Shown here one piece after another: positions 1-7,187 of a DNA stretch of 10,209 nt. Under the pieces are notes generated by a model. It had not been told where the DNA came from. It made no database searches and saw only the letters and a list, made by a program, of their open reading frames with translations. This stretch comes from Actinomycetes bacterium. GTDB lineage: Bacteria; Actinomycetota; Aquicultoria; CAJVYJ01. A program made the position numbers and the translations under genes. Location of the stretch: contig JAUVQW010000035.1 in NCBI GenBank assembly GCA_030597945.1, positions 1 to 10,209 of the forward strand, given 5' to 3'. Each line of letters begins with the position of its first letter. Within the stretch, counting starts at the first letter, position 1.

Positions 1-572
1 ACGGCCAGGTCGTAAAGACCGTCTCAACGACGCAGATGGTCGATAGATTGGCCAAAAAATTCGGCTTACCAATAGTTGAGACCCCGATCGGTTTTAAATA
101 TATCTGCGATCAGATATTAAAGGGCGATGTCCTTATTGGTGGAGAGGAGAGTGGCGGCATATCTATAAAGGGCCACATTCCTGAGAGAGATGGTATGTTG
201 ATGGGCTCTATGATCGTCGAGATCGTCGCATCGAGAGGGATGAAGCTTAGCAAGTTAGTTGAGGAACTAAACGATGAGTTTGGACCGACATATTATCAAA
301 GAATTGATATTAAAATGGAACTGGATAAAAAGGAGCGTTTGATAGATCAGCTGGAAGGCCAGACCTTTTCTCAAGTAGGGGGAAGAACAGTCGTAAGGAA
401 GAATTTTAAGGATGGTTATAAGTTCTTTTTTGAAAACGATAATTGGCTTCTTGTTAGACCTTCGGGAACAGAGCCTGTAGTCAGGGTTTACGCTGAAGCT
501 GAAGATAAATTAAAAGTAGACGAGTTGCTGGCAATGGGTTTAGATATAATAAACGGATCAAGTGAGGGATGA
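1..572 (+). CDS. Phosphoglucomutase/phosphomannomutase family protein, C-terminal part (5' end outside window)
   Basis: This is the C-terminal ~190 residues of an alpha-D-phosphohexomutase, which interconverts hexose 1- and 6-phosphates in the cytoplasm. The frame is open from base 3 and reads GQVVKTVSTTQM, a typical stretch of the third domain. It continues with ETPIGFK, the sugar-recognition loop GEESGG (about 141-158) followed by KGHIPERDG, and the phosphate-binding loop RPSGTEPVVR (from 456) of the fourth domain. The catalytic phosphoserine and the magnesium site lie upstream, out of view. The GHIPERDG and YYQR pattern fits the PGM/PMM branch better than GlmM, but glucose versus mannose specificity cannot be read from this part. 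The stop overlaps the start of the isomerase gene, so the two are probably translationally coupled. This pairing matches actinobacterial manB-manA-type clusters. Confidence 0.9.
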   Translation, partial: GQVVKTVSTTQMVDRLAKKFGLPIVETPIGFKYICDQILKGDVLIGGEESGGISIKGHIPERDGMLMGSMIVEIVASRGMKLSKLVEELNDEFGPTYYQRIDIKMELDKKERLIDQLEGQTFSQVGGRTVVRKNFKDGYKFFFENDNWLLVRPSGTEPVVRVYAEAEDKLKVDELLAMGLDIINGSSEG

Positions 573-1651
573 TGTTAAAGGGAAGCATTGATTTAGATGA
601 TCAAAGGGAGATAGAAGAATTAGATAACAACAACATGCTCACTTTCTTAGAGGAGTTTCCGCTGCAATGTGAGCAAGCTGTCGAAATAGGGCGCCTGTCC
701 TGCAGCCATATCATTGCAGATCTGCCCAGAGTAAAAAATCTTTCCATACTGGGAATGGGAGGTTCCGGCATCAGCGGTGATATTGCGAGAATCGTTTTTG
801 AGCCCCACTTAAAGATACCGGTAACGGTAAATAAGAGTTACGATCTGCCTGCTTTTGTAAATGATAATAGTCTGGTCTTAGCAGTCAGTTATTCGGGAGA
901 GACGGAAGAGACTCTATCATCCGCTCGTATCGCTTTAGAGCGCGGCGCCCAATTAGTGGCGATTACAAGCGGCGGCGCACTACTTGATTTAGCAAAGAAG
1001 GAGGGTCTGCCGCTTATCAGAATACCTGAAGGGCTTCAACCCCGACTTGCCGTAGGCTATCTTTCGATCCCGGTTCTTATCTACTTGAGCAGCCTCGGTT
1101 TTGTATATTCGATAGAGGATGATATTGAGGAACTTATAGAGATGCTCAATACTAAATCAACGGAGTACAACTCAAAGGTACCTACTGAAAAAAATCAAGC
1201 AAAGCAGCTTGCTAATCAGGTATATGGAAAAATACCGATCATCTACGGTGATTCCGGGATAAGCGGTTTAGCCGCTCTTAGATGGAAATGCCAGTTCAAT
1301 GAGAATAGTAAAGTGCCGGCATTCTATAATCATCTTCCCGAAATGAATCATAATGAGATAGTGGGTTGGGAAGAGATGGTCAATACAAGTCGAGAATTCT
1401 TTTTGATGACATTAAGGGATAGCACTGAAAACCCTCAATTGTCAAAAAGGTTTGTCGCAACGAAAGAACTCATATCTGATAGATTTTCGGGATTTATTGA
1501 ATTAGAAAGCCAAGGTAGATCCAGACTGGCAAAGCTCTTTTCGCTTATTTATCTTGGTGATTTCATCAGTGTATATCTGGCTTTATTAAACGGGATTGAT
1601 CCGACCCCCGTCGATAGAATACAAGTCTTAAAATCGCGTATCGCTAAGTAA
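569..1651 (+). CDS. Bifunctional phosphoglucose/phosphomannose isomerase (SIS-domain)
   Basis: A 360-residue cytosolic isomerase interconverting glucose-6-P, fructose-6-P and mannose-6-P, of the small PGI/PMI family found in archaea and Actinobacteria and unrelated in length to the long glycolytic PGI. Two SIS domains are visible: GMGGSGISGD at residues 62-71 and SYSGETEET at 107-115 form the sugar-phosphate loops of the first. The signature NENSKVPAFYNHLPEMNHNEIVGW lies around 244-267 (E245 and H261 are the likely catalytic acid/base pair by family analogy). The QPR motif is at 157-159. Two adjacent ATGs (569 and 572) are possible starts. GAGGG at 564-568 lies very close to both, so the second may be used; the difference is one residue. 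It overlaps the mutase stop by 4 nt and supplies that enzyme with hexose-6-phosphates for nucleotide-sugar synthesis. Confidence 0.9.
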   Translation: MMLKGSIDLDDQREIEELDNNNMLTFLEEFPLQCEQAVEIGRLSCSHIIADLPRVKNLSILGMGGSGISGDIARIVFEPHLKIPVTVNKSYDLPAFVNDNSLVLAVSYSGETEETLSSARIALERGAQLVAITSGGALLDLAKKEGLPLIRIPEGLQPRLAVGYLSIPVLIYLSSLGFVYSIEDDIEELIEMLNTKSTEYNSKVPTEKNQAKQLANQVYGKIPIIYGDSGISGLAALRWKCQFNENSKVPAFYNHLPEMNHNEIVGWEEMVNTSREFFLMTLRDSTENPQLSKRFVATKELISDRFSGFIELESQGRSRLAKLFSLIYLGDFISVYLALLNGIDPTPVDRIQVLKSRIAK

Positions 1652-1682
1652 AAAGTAAACCCCATATAAACAGGTAGCAATA

Positions 1683-2507
1683 ATGGATCAGATAGACCTT
1701 ATTAAAGAGAACATCCTTGAAGCGTCAAAATATATTCGGGCCAAGACTAAGATCGAGCCCGAGATCGCCATCATCCTGGGAAGCGGTATGTCAGATTCTT
1801 TGCCGGAGCTTGCTGATACGGTCACTCTTCTCTACGAGGATATCCCTCATTTTCCTGTTTCAAAGGTAGCGGGACATCGAGGCGAACTTCTTTCGGGTAA
1901 ATTGGAAGATAGGTCCATCTTTATTATGCGAGGCCGATTCCACTACTATGAGGGTTTTACAATGCGCGGGGTAACTTTCCCCGTCTTAGTCCTTGCAAGC
2001 TTGGGGATTAAAAAACTTATAATTACGAACGCGGCGGGTGGGATAAACAAGAATTTAAAACCCGGCGATTTTATGTTAGTAAAAGATCACATAAATCTTA
2101 TGGGAGGCAATCCACTGATCGGCCCAAACGACGAGAGTATGGGAACAAGATTCGTCGATCTTACCGATGCCTATGATGAGGAGATGTTAAAGATCGCAGA
2201 AGAGACGGCTAAGGTAAGTGACATTAGGTGGCGAAAAGGAGTTCTAGCGGCTGTTTCTGGACCAAATTACGAGACGTTAGCTGAGGTCAAATTTCTCGCT
2301 AACATCGGCGTCGATGCCGTGACGATGTCTACAGTTCCGGAAGTGATCATGGCGAGATTTGCAGATGTTAGAGTATTAGCGATCTCCCTTATTTCAAATA
2401 TAGCGGGAAAAAAAGGCAGCTTAAGTCATGACGAAGTACTTGCAGAGGCAAGTAGATCGGAAATGAGATTAAAAAAATGGCTTAGGGAGCTAATATTAAG
2501 GTTATAA
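1683..2507 (+). CDS. Purine nucleoside phosphorylase (trimeric PNP/MTAP family, predicted 6-oxopurine type)
   Basis: A 274-residue member of the trimeric PNP/MTA phosphorylase family, cleaving purine nucleosides with phosphate to give the base and (deoxy)ribose-1-phosphate. Visible motifs are the phosphate loop GSGMSD (33-38), VAGHRGELLSG (62-72), GRFHYYEG (84-91), NAAGGIN (116-122), GPNYETLAEV with the purine-binding Glu201, VTMSTVPEV (213-221) and LISNIAG. The Asn239 in SNIAG aligns with the human PNP Asn243 that favours inosine/guanosine; MTA phosphorylases usually carry Asp there. So this enzyme is predicted to prefer 6-oxopurine nucleosides, although annotation pipelines may call it MTAP. 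It lies 31 nt after the isomerase and 42 nt before ahcY, with only a weak Shine-Dalgarno (AGGT) upstream. Context suggests it handles adenosine/inosine or deaminated MTA/5'-deoxyadenosine made in SAM recycling. Confidence 0.9.
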   Translation: MDQIDLIKENILEASKYIRAKTKIEPEIAIILGSGMSDSLPELADTVTLLYEDIPHFPVSKVAGHRGELLSGKLEDRSIFIMRGRFHYYEGFTMRGVTFPVLVLASLGIKKLIITNAAGGINKNLKPGDFMLVKDHINLMGGNPLIGPNDESMGTRFVDLTDAYDEEMLKIAEETAKVSDIRWRKGVLAAVSGPNYETLAEVKFLANIGVDAVTMSTVPEVIMARFADVRVLAISLISNIAGKKGSLSHDEVLAEASRSEMRLKKWLRELILRL

Positions 2508-2549
2508 TTCAACGAGCTATCAATTTATCACTGGGAAAGGAATCACAAA

Positions 2550-3806
2550 TTGGAGTATGATGTAAAGGATCTATCTCTTGCTGGAAAAGGGAAATTAAGG
2601 ATCGAGTGGGCAGAAAGACAGATGCCTGTTCTTCGTTCGATAAGAGAACGCTTTGAAAAAGAAAAACCTCTAAAAGGCCTGACGATATCGGCGTGTCTTC
2701 ATGTCACAACGGAGACCGCGAATCTGATGAGAACACTTAAAGCCGGCGGTGCGGATACTTATCTGGCGGCTTCAAATCCGCTTAGCACCCAGGACGATGT
2801 GGCATCTTCATTAGTCGAAGATTACGGTATACCAACGTTTAGTATCAAGGGAGAAGACAACGATACCTATTACAAACATATAAACAGCGTTTTGGATGTT
2901 AAGCCCCAGATCACAATGGATGATGGTGCCGACCTGATTTCGATACTCCATTCAGAGAGAAAAGATCAGACGGGCGATGTCATTGGCGGAACCGAAGAGA
3001 CCACGACCGGCGTCATCAGGCTAAAGGCCATGTCGGAACAGGGTGTACTTCTTTTTCCGGTAATAGCTGTAAATGATGCTCTCACAAAACACTTCTTTGA
3101 TAACAGGTATGGGACAGGGCAGAGTACCATAGATGGTATTTTAAGGGCTACCAATGTTCTACTTGCCGGTAAAAATTTTGTGGTAACCGGATATGGATGG
3201 TGTGGTAGAGGTGTGGCAATGAGAGCCGCAGGTATGGGAGCGAACGTCACTATTGTCGAGGTCGATCCGTTAAGGGCATTAGAGGCTGTAATGGATGGAT
3301 ATCGCGTCATGCCCAGCGTTGAAGCAGCGAAGATCGCAGACATGTGGGTAACCGTAACTGGGGATATCCATGTACTTAGGAAAGAGCACTTCGAAAACAT
3401 GAAGGATGGTGTGATAATAGCGAATTCCGGACATTTTAATGTGGAGATCGATATAGAAGCATTAGAGTCGCTATCGATAAGCAAGAGAGAGGTAAGAGAT
3501 TTTGTCGATGAATATAAGATGTCGGATGGCAGGAAGCTACACCTCCTTGCGGAAGGAAGGCTCGTAAATCTTAGCTCTGCCGAGGGGCATCCTGCCAGCG
3601 TTATGGATATGAGCTTTGCAAACCAGTCTTTAGGCGCTGAATATGTCAAAAAAGAGGGTGCAAATCTGGAACGAAAAGTCTATTCTGTCCCTGAAGAAAT
3701 AGATAAAGAGATCGCCAGGCTGAAACTTCACGAGCTGGGCATTAACATAGATGAATTGACAGCCGAACAAGAAAAGTATCTGGCTAGCTGGGAGATGGGC
3801 ACTTAA
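2550..3806 (+). CDS. ahcY: S-adenosylhomocysteinase (short archaeal/Thermotoga-type)
   Basis: NAD-dependent hydrolase splitting S-adenosylhomocysteine into homocysteine and adenosine, removing the inhibitory product of methyltransferases. The TTG start has AAAGGA 8 nt upstream. Visible features: HVTTETA (51-57), [10 protein letters not shown] (146-155), the catalytic [12 protein letters not shown] segment with Lys180, Asp184 and Asn185, the Rossmann motif GYGWCGRG (214-221), [10 protein letters not shown] (292-301) and [13 protein letters not shown] (336-348). At 418 residues it is shorter than the usual bacterial enzyme (~430-490). It ends in LASWEMGT, without the C-terminal K-x-x-HYRY tail that in eukaryotic and most bacterial enzymes reaches the NAD site of the neighbouring subunit. 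GYGWCG in place of GYGDVG also marks the archaeal/Thermotoga branch. Some archaeal members act on S-inosylhomocysteine instead, which is possible here given the adjacent 6-oxopurine-type PNP. Confidence 0.93.
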   Translation: MEYDVKDLSLAGKGKLRIEWAERQMPVLRSIRERFEKEKPLKGLTISACLHVTTETANLMRTLKAGGADTYLAASNPLSTQDDVASSLVEDYGIPTFSIKGEDNDTYYKHINSVLDVKPQITMDDGADLISILHSERKDQTGDVIGGTEETTTGVIRLKAMSEQGVLLFPVIAVNDALTKHFFDNRYGTGQSTIDGILRATNVLLAGKNFVVTGYGWCGRGVAMRAAGMGANVTIVEVDPLRALEAVMDGYRVMPSVEAAKIADMWVTVTGDIHVLRKEHFENMKDGVIIANSGHFNVEIDIEALESLSISKREVRDFVDEYKMSDGRKLHLLAEGRLVNLSSAEGHPASVMDMSFANQSLGAEYVKKEGANLERKVYSVPEEIDKEIARLKLHELGINIDELTAEQEKYLASWEMGT

Positions 3807-4052
3807 AGAACTTGCTTTAGTAAAATTTTTAAAAAAATAGATGATACAGAAACTAAAAATGATTTTTGATGCATTAGATTGATAATGGGAAGAGCGTAAG
3901 CGAAGAGGAACTTTTTGTAGAAGCAGACAAGTGTGCCTGACTAATGTTTTAAAACCGGGTAAAAACTTAGATTTGTCCCTGCATCTCATTCCGTTCATAC
4001 AGTACGGCTATAACCCATAACTCGTTTCTTACCAGATTTATAAGGAGACATC
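3807..4052 (+). other. 246-nt intergenic region between ahcY and the dehydrogenase gene
   Basis: This is the longest gap in the window. It starts A/T-rich with no clear Rho-independent terminator. It continues with a purine-rich stretch (about 3887-3915) and ends near a TATAAC box (4009-4014) that lacks a good -35. A 29-codon GTG frame (about 3936-4022) has no recognisable RBS and is not called. No riboswitch class that I know was recognised. The region probably holds the promoter or a leader for the dehydrogenase/aldolase/mtnA genes, but no site can be supported firmly. Confidence 0.4.
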
Positions 4053-5081
4053 TTGCGCGTCGCTGTTTGGCACCGAAACGATGATATTCAAATAGTGGAG
4101 AAACCGATTCCAAAAATCGGTCGAGGGGAGCTGCTTATGAAAGTTAAAGCAAGCGGCATCTGCGGAACGGATGTTATGGAGTGGTATCGTATCGATAGAG
4201 CACCCCTCGTACTAGGTCACGAGGTTGCCGGCGACGTAGTCGAAGTCGGGGAAGATGTCGATGATTATAAGGCAGGAGATCGCGTAGTCGCTGCGCACCA
4301 TGTTTCTTGTAATAACTGCCCCCATTGTTATAGCGGCCACGAAACGGTCTGCGATACTTTGAGGTCGACAAATTTTGATCCCGGTGGTTTTTCAGAGTAT
4401 GTAAGACTTCCCTCTATAAATGTTGAAAAAGGTGTCTTCAAATTGGATGATGCAATCAGTTATGATGAGGGTACTTTTGTAGAGCCTCTCGCCTGCGTCC
4501 TTCGGGGACAGAGGTTGGCGGGACAGGGACCGGGAAAGAGTATCTTTGTGATTGGCAGTGGTATCTCCGGTCTTTTACACGTCAAGCTGGCTGCCGCTCT
4601 TGGTTCGGGTATGATCATGGCTTCAGACATTTCCGATTACCGGCTGAAAAAAGCTATCGATTTTGGCGCTGAAAAGGTTTTTAAACCGGATGAATGTATG
4701 CCGGATAATATCCGCAAGGTAAATAATGGACGGCTTGCCGATATCGTCATTATCTGTGCCGGAGTCCCATCTGTAACCGCTCAGGCTTTAAGTCTGGTCG
4801 AAAGAGGCGGCACCGTTCTTTTTTTTGCTGCCGGTGCACCTGATGCAAAGATCGACACCCCTATAAATGAAATCTTTTGGAGAAACGAGGTAACGCTGAC
4901 CTCTTCATATGCTGGAAGTCAGAGCGATCACGAGATCGCCTTGGAACTAATAAGATCAGGTCGTCTAGACTTAAAAGACCTGATAACTAAAAGGATCGCA
5001 TTAGAAGAGATCGAGGACGGATTTAGACAGGTTTTGGAGGCTGACAGATCTGTAAAGATCATCGTCGATCCAGAAATCTAG
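4053..5081 (+). CDS. Zinc-dependent medium-chain dehydrogenase, sorbitol/threonine dehydrogenase type
   Basis: A 342-residue zinc MDR-family oxidoreductase. The TTG start follows TAAGGAGA with 4-5 nt spacing. The N-terminal GroES-like domain carries the catalytic zinc ligands Cys37 (GICGTD), His56-Glu57 (LGHE) and Glu144 in VEPLACVL. Glu in that last position, rather than Cys, is typical of sorbitol/threonine dehydrogenases acting on secondary alcohols. The structural zinc loop has Cys86, Cys89, Cys92 and Cys100. The Rossmann domain has GSGISG (168-173) and Asp192 at the end of strand beta-2, predicting NAD rather than NADP. The exact substrate cannot be read. Its place just upstream of an LsrF-like aldolase and mtnA suggests a 5-deoxy- or 5-methylthio-pentulose phosphate, or the aldehyde released from it. 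A generic alcohol or threonine dehydrogenase role is the alternative. Confidence 0.88.
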   Translation: MRVAVWHRNDDIQIVEKPIPKIGRGELLMKVKASGICGTDVMEWYRIDRAPLVLGHEVAGDVVEVGEDVDDYKAGDRVVAAHHVSCNNCPHCYSGHETVCDTLRSTNFDPGGFSEYVRLPSINVEKGVFKLDDAISYDEGTFVEPLACVLRGQRLAGQGPGKSIFVIGSGISGLLHVKLAAALGSGMIMASDISDYRLKKAIDFGAEKVFKPDECMPDNIRKVNNGRLADIVIICAGVPSVTAQALSLVERGGTVLFFAAGAPDAKIDTPINEIFWRNEVTLTSSYAGSQSDHEIALELIRSGRLDLKDLITKRIALEEIEDGFRQVLEADRSVKIIVDPEI

Positions 5082-5105
5082 ATATAGATGACTTGCATAT
5101 ATAAT
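5078..5105 (+). promoter_or_regulatory. Possible internal promoter before the LsrF-like gene
   Basis: A perfect TATAAT hexamer lies at 5100-5105, but the -35 region 16-17 nt upstream (around 5078-5083) is poor. If used, transcription would begin near 5112, about 43 nt before the ATG at 5155. The hexamer covers the ATG at 5104, which also argues against that upstream start. The region overlaps the dehydrogenase stop codon. Confidence 0.3.
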
Positions 5106-5154
5106 GGGTTCTTTGAATAATAATAAAAAGAAAAAAGATAATCAGGAGGATGCT

Positions 5155-5970
5155 ATGAGTTGGGGATTACAGAATCGCTTATCAAAGATAATCAAGCCGG
5201 ATACTGGCAGAACCGTAATGCTAGCTGTCGATCACGGATATTTTCTCGGCCCGACTAACAGCCTCGAGAATCCTAGGAAGACCATCGAGCCGATATTGAA
5301 TGATGCTGATTCATTAATGCTTACAAGGGGAGTCCTTAGGACTTCAGTTGATAATAATACTTCAACTCCGATCGTACTAAGAGTATCGGGCGGCACTAGC
5401 ATTGTCGGGCCGTCGCTGGAGAACGAGGTGATCACTACTTCAATGGAAGAGGCCGTCAGGTTAAATGCTTCAGCGATAGCTCTATCGGTCTTTATCGGTT
5501 CTAAACACGAACGCCAGACACTAGATAGCCTCTCAGAACTGGTAAATCAGGGAGAGAGATACGGGATGCCCGTCCTTGCCGTGACCGCCGTCGGTAAGGA
5601 GCTAGAAAAGAGGGATGCCAGATATTTGGCGCTTTGTTGCCGCATTGCGGCCGAATTGGGAGCACATTTTGTAAAGACTTATTACTGTGACGAGTTCGAA
5701 AAAGTCGTTGAAGGCTGTCCGGTTCCGGTAGTCATTGCTGGCGGCCCGAAGTTAGATAATGAGCTTGATGCCTTAAAGCTTGCTTATAATGCCGTCCAAA
5801 GAGGAGCTGTCGGAGTCGATATGGGAAGAAATATCTGGCAATCAAAGTATTCGGAAGCGATGATCAAAGCTGTCCGGGCCATCGTCCATGAAAACGCCTC
5901 TCCTGAACAGGCACATGAATTGTTTATTGCTTTAAGGGATGATCCAAAAAAAGTAACACTTAAAGGATAG
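5155..5970 (+). CDS. LsrF/DhnA-family class I aldolase or thiolase
   Basis: A 271-residue TIM-barrel enzyme resembling E. coli LsrF (3-hydroxy-5-phosphonooxypentane-2,4-dione thiolase). Similar stretches are WGLQNRLSKI near the N-terminus, TVMLAVDHGYFLGPT (20-34), LTRGVLR (56-62), VRLNASA, GMPVLAVTAVGK, and IAAELGAHFVKTYY with Lys174 as the expected Schiff-base lysine. The phosphate-binding loops are VIAGGPKL (193-200) and GVDMGRNIWQS (220-230). ATG 5155 is chosen because AGGAGG sits at 5144-5149, whereas the in-frame ATG at 5104 has no RBS, lies in a TATAAT box and would add a Lys/Asn-rich tail. No lsrK, lsrG, lsrR or lsr transporter gene is visible, so a role in autoinducer-2 breakdown is doubtful. 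With mtnA downstream, the likely substrate is a ketopentose-1-phosphate from MTA or 5'-deoxyadenosine, cleaved to dihydroxyacetone phosphate plus a two-carbon fragment. The archaeal aromatic-pathway relatives (MJ0400 type) are a less likely alternative. Confidence 0.85.
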   Translation: MSWGLQNRLSKIIKPDTGRTVMLAVDHGYFLGPTNSLENPRKTIEPILNDADSLMLTRGVLRTSVDNNTSTPIVLRVSGGTSIVGPSLENEVITTSMEEAVRLNASAIALSVFIGSKHERQTLDSLSELVNQGERYGMPVLAVTAVGKELEKRDARYLALCCRIAAELGAHFVKTYYCDEFEKVVEGCPVPVVIAGGPKLDNELDALKLAYNAVQRGAVGVDMGRNIWQSKYSEAMIKAVRAIVHENASPEQAHELFIALRDDPKKVTLKG

Positions 5971-5991
5971 AAAGCAGTTCGAAGGTTCGAT

Positions 5992-6094
5992 CGTAAGGCG
6001 TAAATCGTAAGGAGTAAGCAGATAGAAGAAAACGTATACTTGTAGCTGTGACTTTGCTTTATGTTTTTACGCATTACGCACTAACGCACTTACG
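5992..6094 (+). repeat. CGTAA-rich repeat forming a long imperfect inverted repeat
   Basis: The left arm (5992-6019) is a degenerate series of CGTAAG, GCGTAA, CGTAAGG and AGTAAGC units. The right arm (6065-6094) is the same kind of series in inverse orientation: TTACGC, TTACGC, TAACGC, CTTACG. The arms pair imperfectly (CGTAAG 5992-5997 with CTTACG 6089-6094 at the base) around a ~45-nt centre. This looks like a small dispersed palindromic repeat inserted between the aldolase and mtnA. Reading through it gives meaningless peptide such as THYALTHLRF. Confidence 0.6.
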
Positions 6095-6097
6095 TTT

Positions 6098-6110
6098 TAT
6101 TGGACCAATA
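6098..6110. promoter_or_regulatory. Perfect 13-nt palindrome upstream of mtnA
   Basis: TATTGG-A-CCAATA is a perfect inverted repeat with 6-nt arms, ending 9 nt before the first mtnA ATG. It could be a small operator, or the edge of the neighbouring repeat element. Length and position are suggestive, but no regulator family is recognised. Confidence 0.3.
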
Positions 6111-6119
6111 GAAGTATGG

Positions 6120-7187
6120 ATGATGATGGATACCGAATTTAAGACAGTATACTGGCATAATGGAAAAGTAAAAATGATCGACCAGACCAAGCTACCACTT
6201 GAAGAGGTATGGATTGAATTTGACGATTATAGGGATGTAGCAGAGGCGATCCGTACGATGCAGGTAAGGGGAGCCCCGGCCATTGGGGTGACTGCTGCTT
6301 TAGGTATAGCCCTTGCTGCTAGCAGGTTCGAATCTAGCGATACGGAGAAGCTTATCGGATACCTGACTGAGGTTGGCGATGAATTGGCAGCTACAAGGCC
6401 GACAGCCGTCAACCTTTTCTGGGCGATCAATAGAATGAATGATTTTATTAGATCTAATAGAAATATGGATATTGAAAATCTTAAGAACGCCATTATCAAG
6501 GAGGCTGACTCGATTCAGTCTGAGGATGTCACAAGAAATAAGGCGCTGGGCGGTTTTGGCAACGAGCTTATTGATGATGGTGACTGCATTCTTACTCATT
6601 GCAACGCCGGTGCGCTTGCCTGTGCCGGGTATGGAACGGCGCTTGGTGTTATTCGGTCAGCGTGGAAGAGTGGAAAAAAAATACATGTATTTGTCGATGA
6701 AACCAGGCCGCTTCTACAGGGAGCGCGGCTTACGGCTTGGGAACTTATACACGAGGATATCCCGATGACGCTTATCACTGATAATATGGCCGGCCACATG
6801 ATGCAGATGGGAAAAGTGCAAAAAGTAGTAGTTGGTGCCGATAGGATTGCTGCCAATGGCGATGTAGTTAATAAGATTGGTACCTATACGGTAGCCACAA
6901 TGGCAAGCATACATAAAATCCCATTCTATGTAGCCGCGCCTACCTCGACCATCGATATCGCTATCGATACCGGTGAGATGATACCGATAGAGGAGAGAGC
7001 AGCTGAGGAAGTACTCGGCTACAAGGGTAATAATTGGGCAAGAGACGATACAAGTATTGCTAATCCGGCATTTGATGTTACGCCTAATCACTTAGTCTCT
7101 GCGATAGTAACCGAAAAGGGAATCTTAAGAGAACCCTATAATGAATCGATCAGAGACGTCTGTCGAGAAAAAACAACTTTGGCATAA
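6120..7187 (+). CDS. mtnA: S-methyl-5-thioribose-1-phosphate isomerase
   Basis: A 355-residue isomerase (eIF2B-like family) converting the aldose 5-methylthioribose-1-phosphate, and probably 5-deoxyribose-1-phosphate, to the ribulose-1-phosphate. Motifs: VRGAPAIG (49-56), ATRPTAVNLFWAI (91-103), THCNAGALACAGYGTALG with catalytic Cys161, DETRPLLQGARLTAWEL (193-209), DNMAGHMM (221-228), VGADRIAANGDVVNKIGTY with catalytic Asp241, and APTSTID (273-279). Three successive ATGs (6120, 6123, 6126) are possible starts and no strong Shine-Dalgarno is seen. An upstream in-frame ATG at 6048 would add 24 residues encoded by the repeat spacer and is rejected. The stop overlaps the transporter start by one base (TAATG). 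No mtnK, mtnB, mtnC or mtnD is in the window, so the product probably goes to the neighbouring LsrF-like enzyme. Confidence 0.95.
   Translation: MMMDTEFKTVYWHNGKVKMIDQTKLPLEEVWIEFDDYRDVAEAIRTMQVRGAPAIGVTAALGIALAASRFESSDTEKLIGYLTEVGDELAATRPTAVNLFWAINRMNDFIRSNRNMDIENLKNAIIKEADSIQSEDVTRNKALGGFGNELIDDGDCILTHCNAGALACAGYGTALGVIRSAWKSGKKIHVFVDETRPLLQGARLTAWELIHEDIPMTLITDNMAGHMMQMGKVQKVVVGADRIAANGDVVNKIGTYTVATMASIHKIPFYVAAPTSTIDIAIDTGEMIPIEERAAEEVLGYKGNNWARDDTSIANPAFDVTPNHLVSAIVTEKGILREPYNESIRDVCREKTTLA

Noticed and set aside
2966..3998. Two long minus-strand open frames overlapping ahcY and the following gap
   Set aside because: They lie opposite a strongly supported ahcY gene, show no family motif, and have Ser/Thr/Leu-rich, cysteine-scattered compositions expected of antisense frames.
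3936..4022. Small GTG-started frame of 29 codons in the intergenic region
   Set aside because: No Shine-Dalgarno, no recognisable motif and easily due to chance at this length.
5104..5154. Upstream ATG of the LsrF-like gene
   Set aside because: It lies in a TATAAT box, lacks an RBS and would add a low-complexity Asn/Lys tail; AGGAGG sits correctly before ATG 5155.
6048..6119. N-terminal extension of mtnA from an upstream in-frame ATG
   Set aside because: The 24 extra residues are encoded by the inverted CGTAA repeat and spacer; the family begins near the DTEFKTVYW segment and the length then fits at ~355 residues.
6439..7091. Overlapping frames on both strands inside mtnA
   Set aside because: They are alternative frames of a clearly conserved gene and show no independent coding signals.
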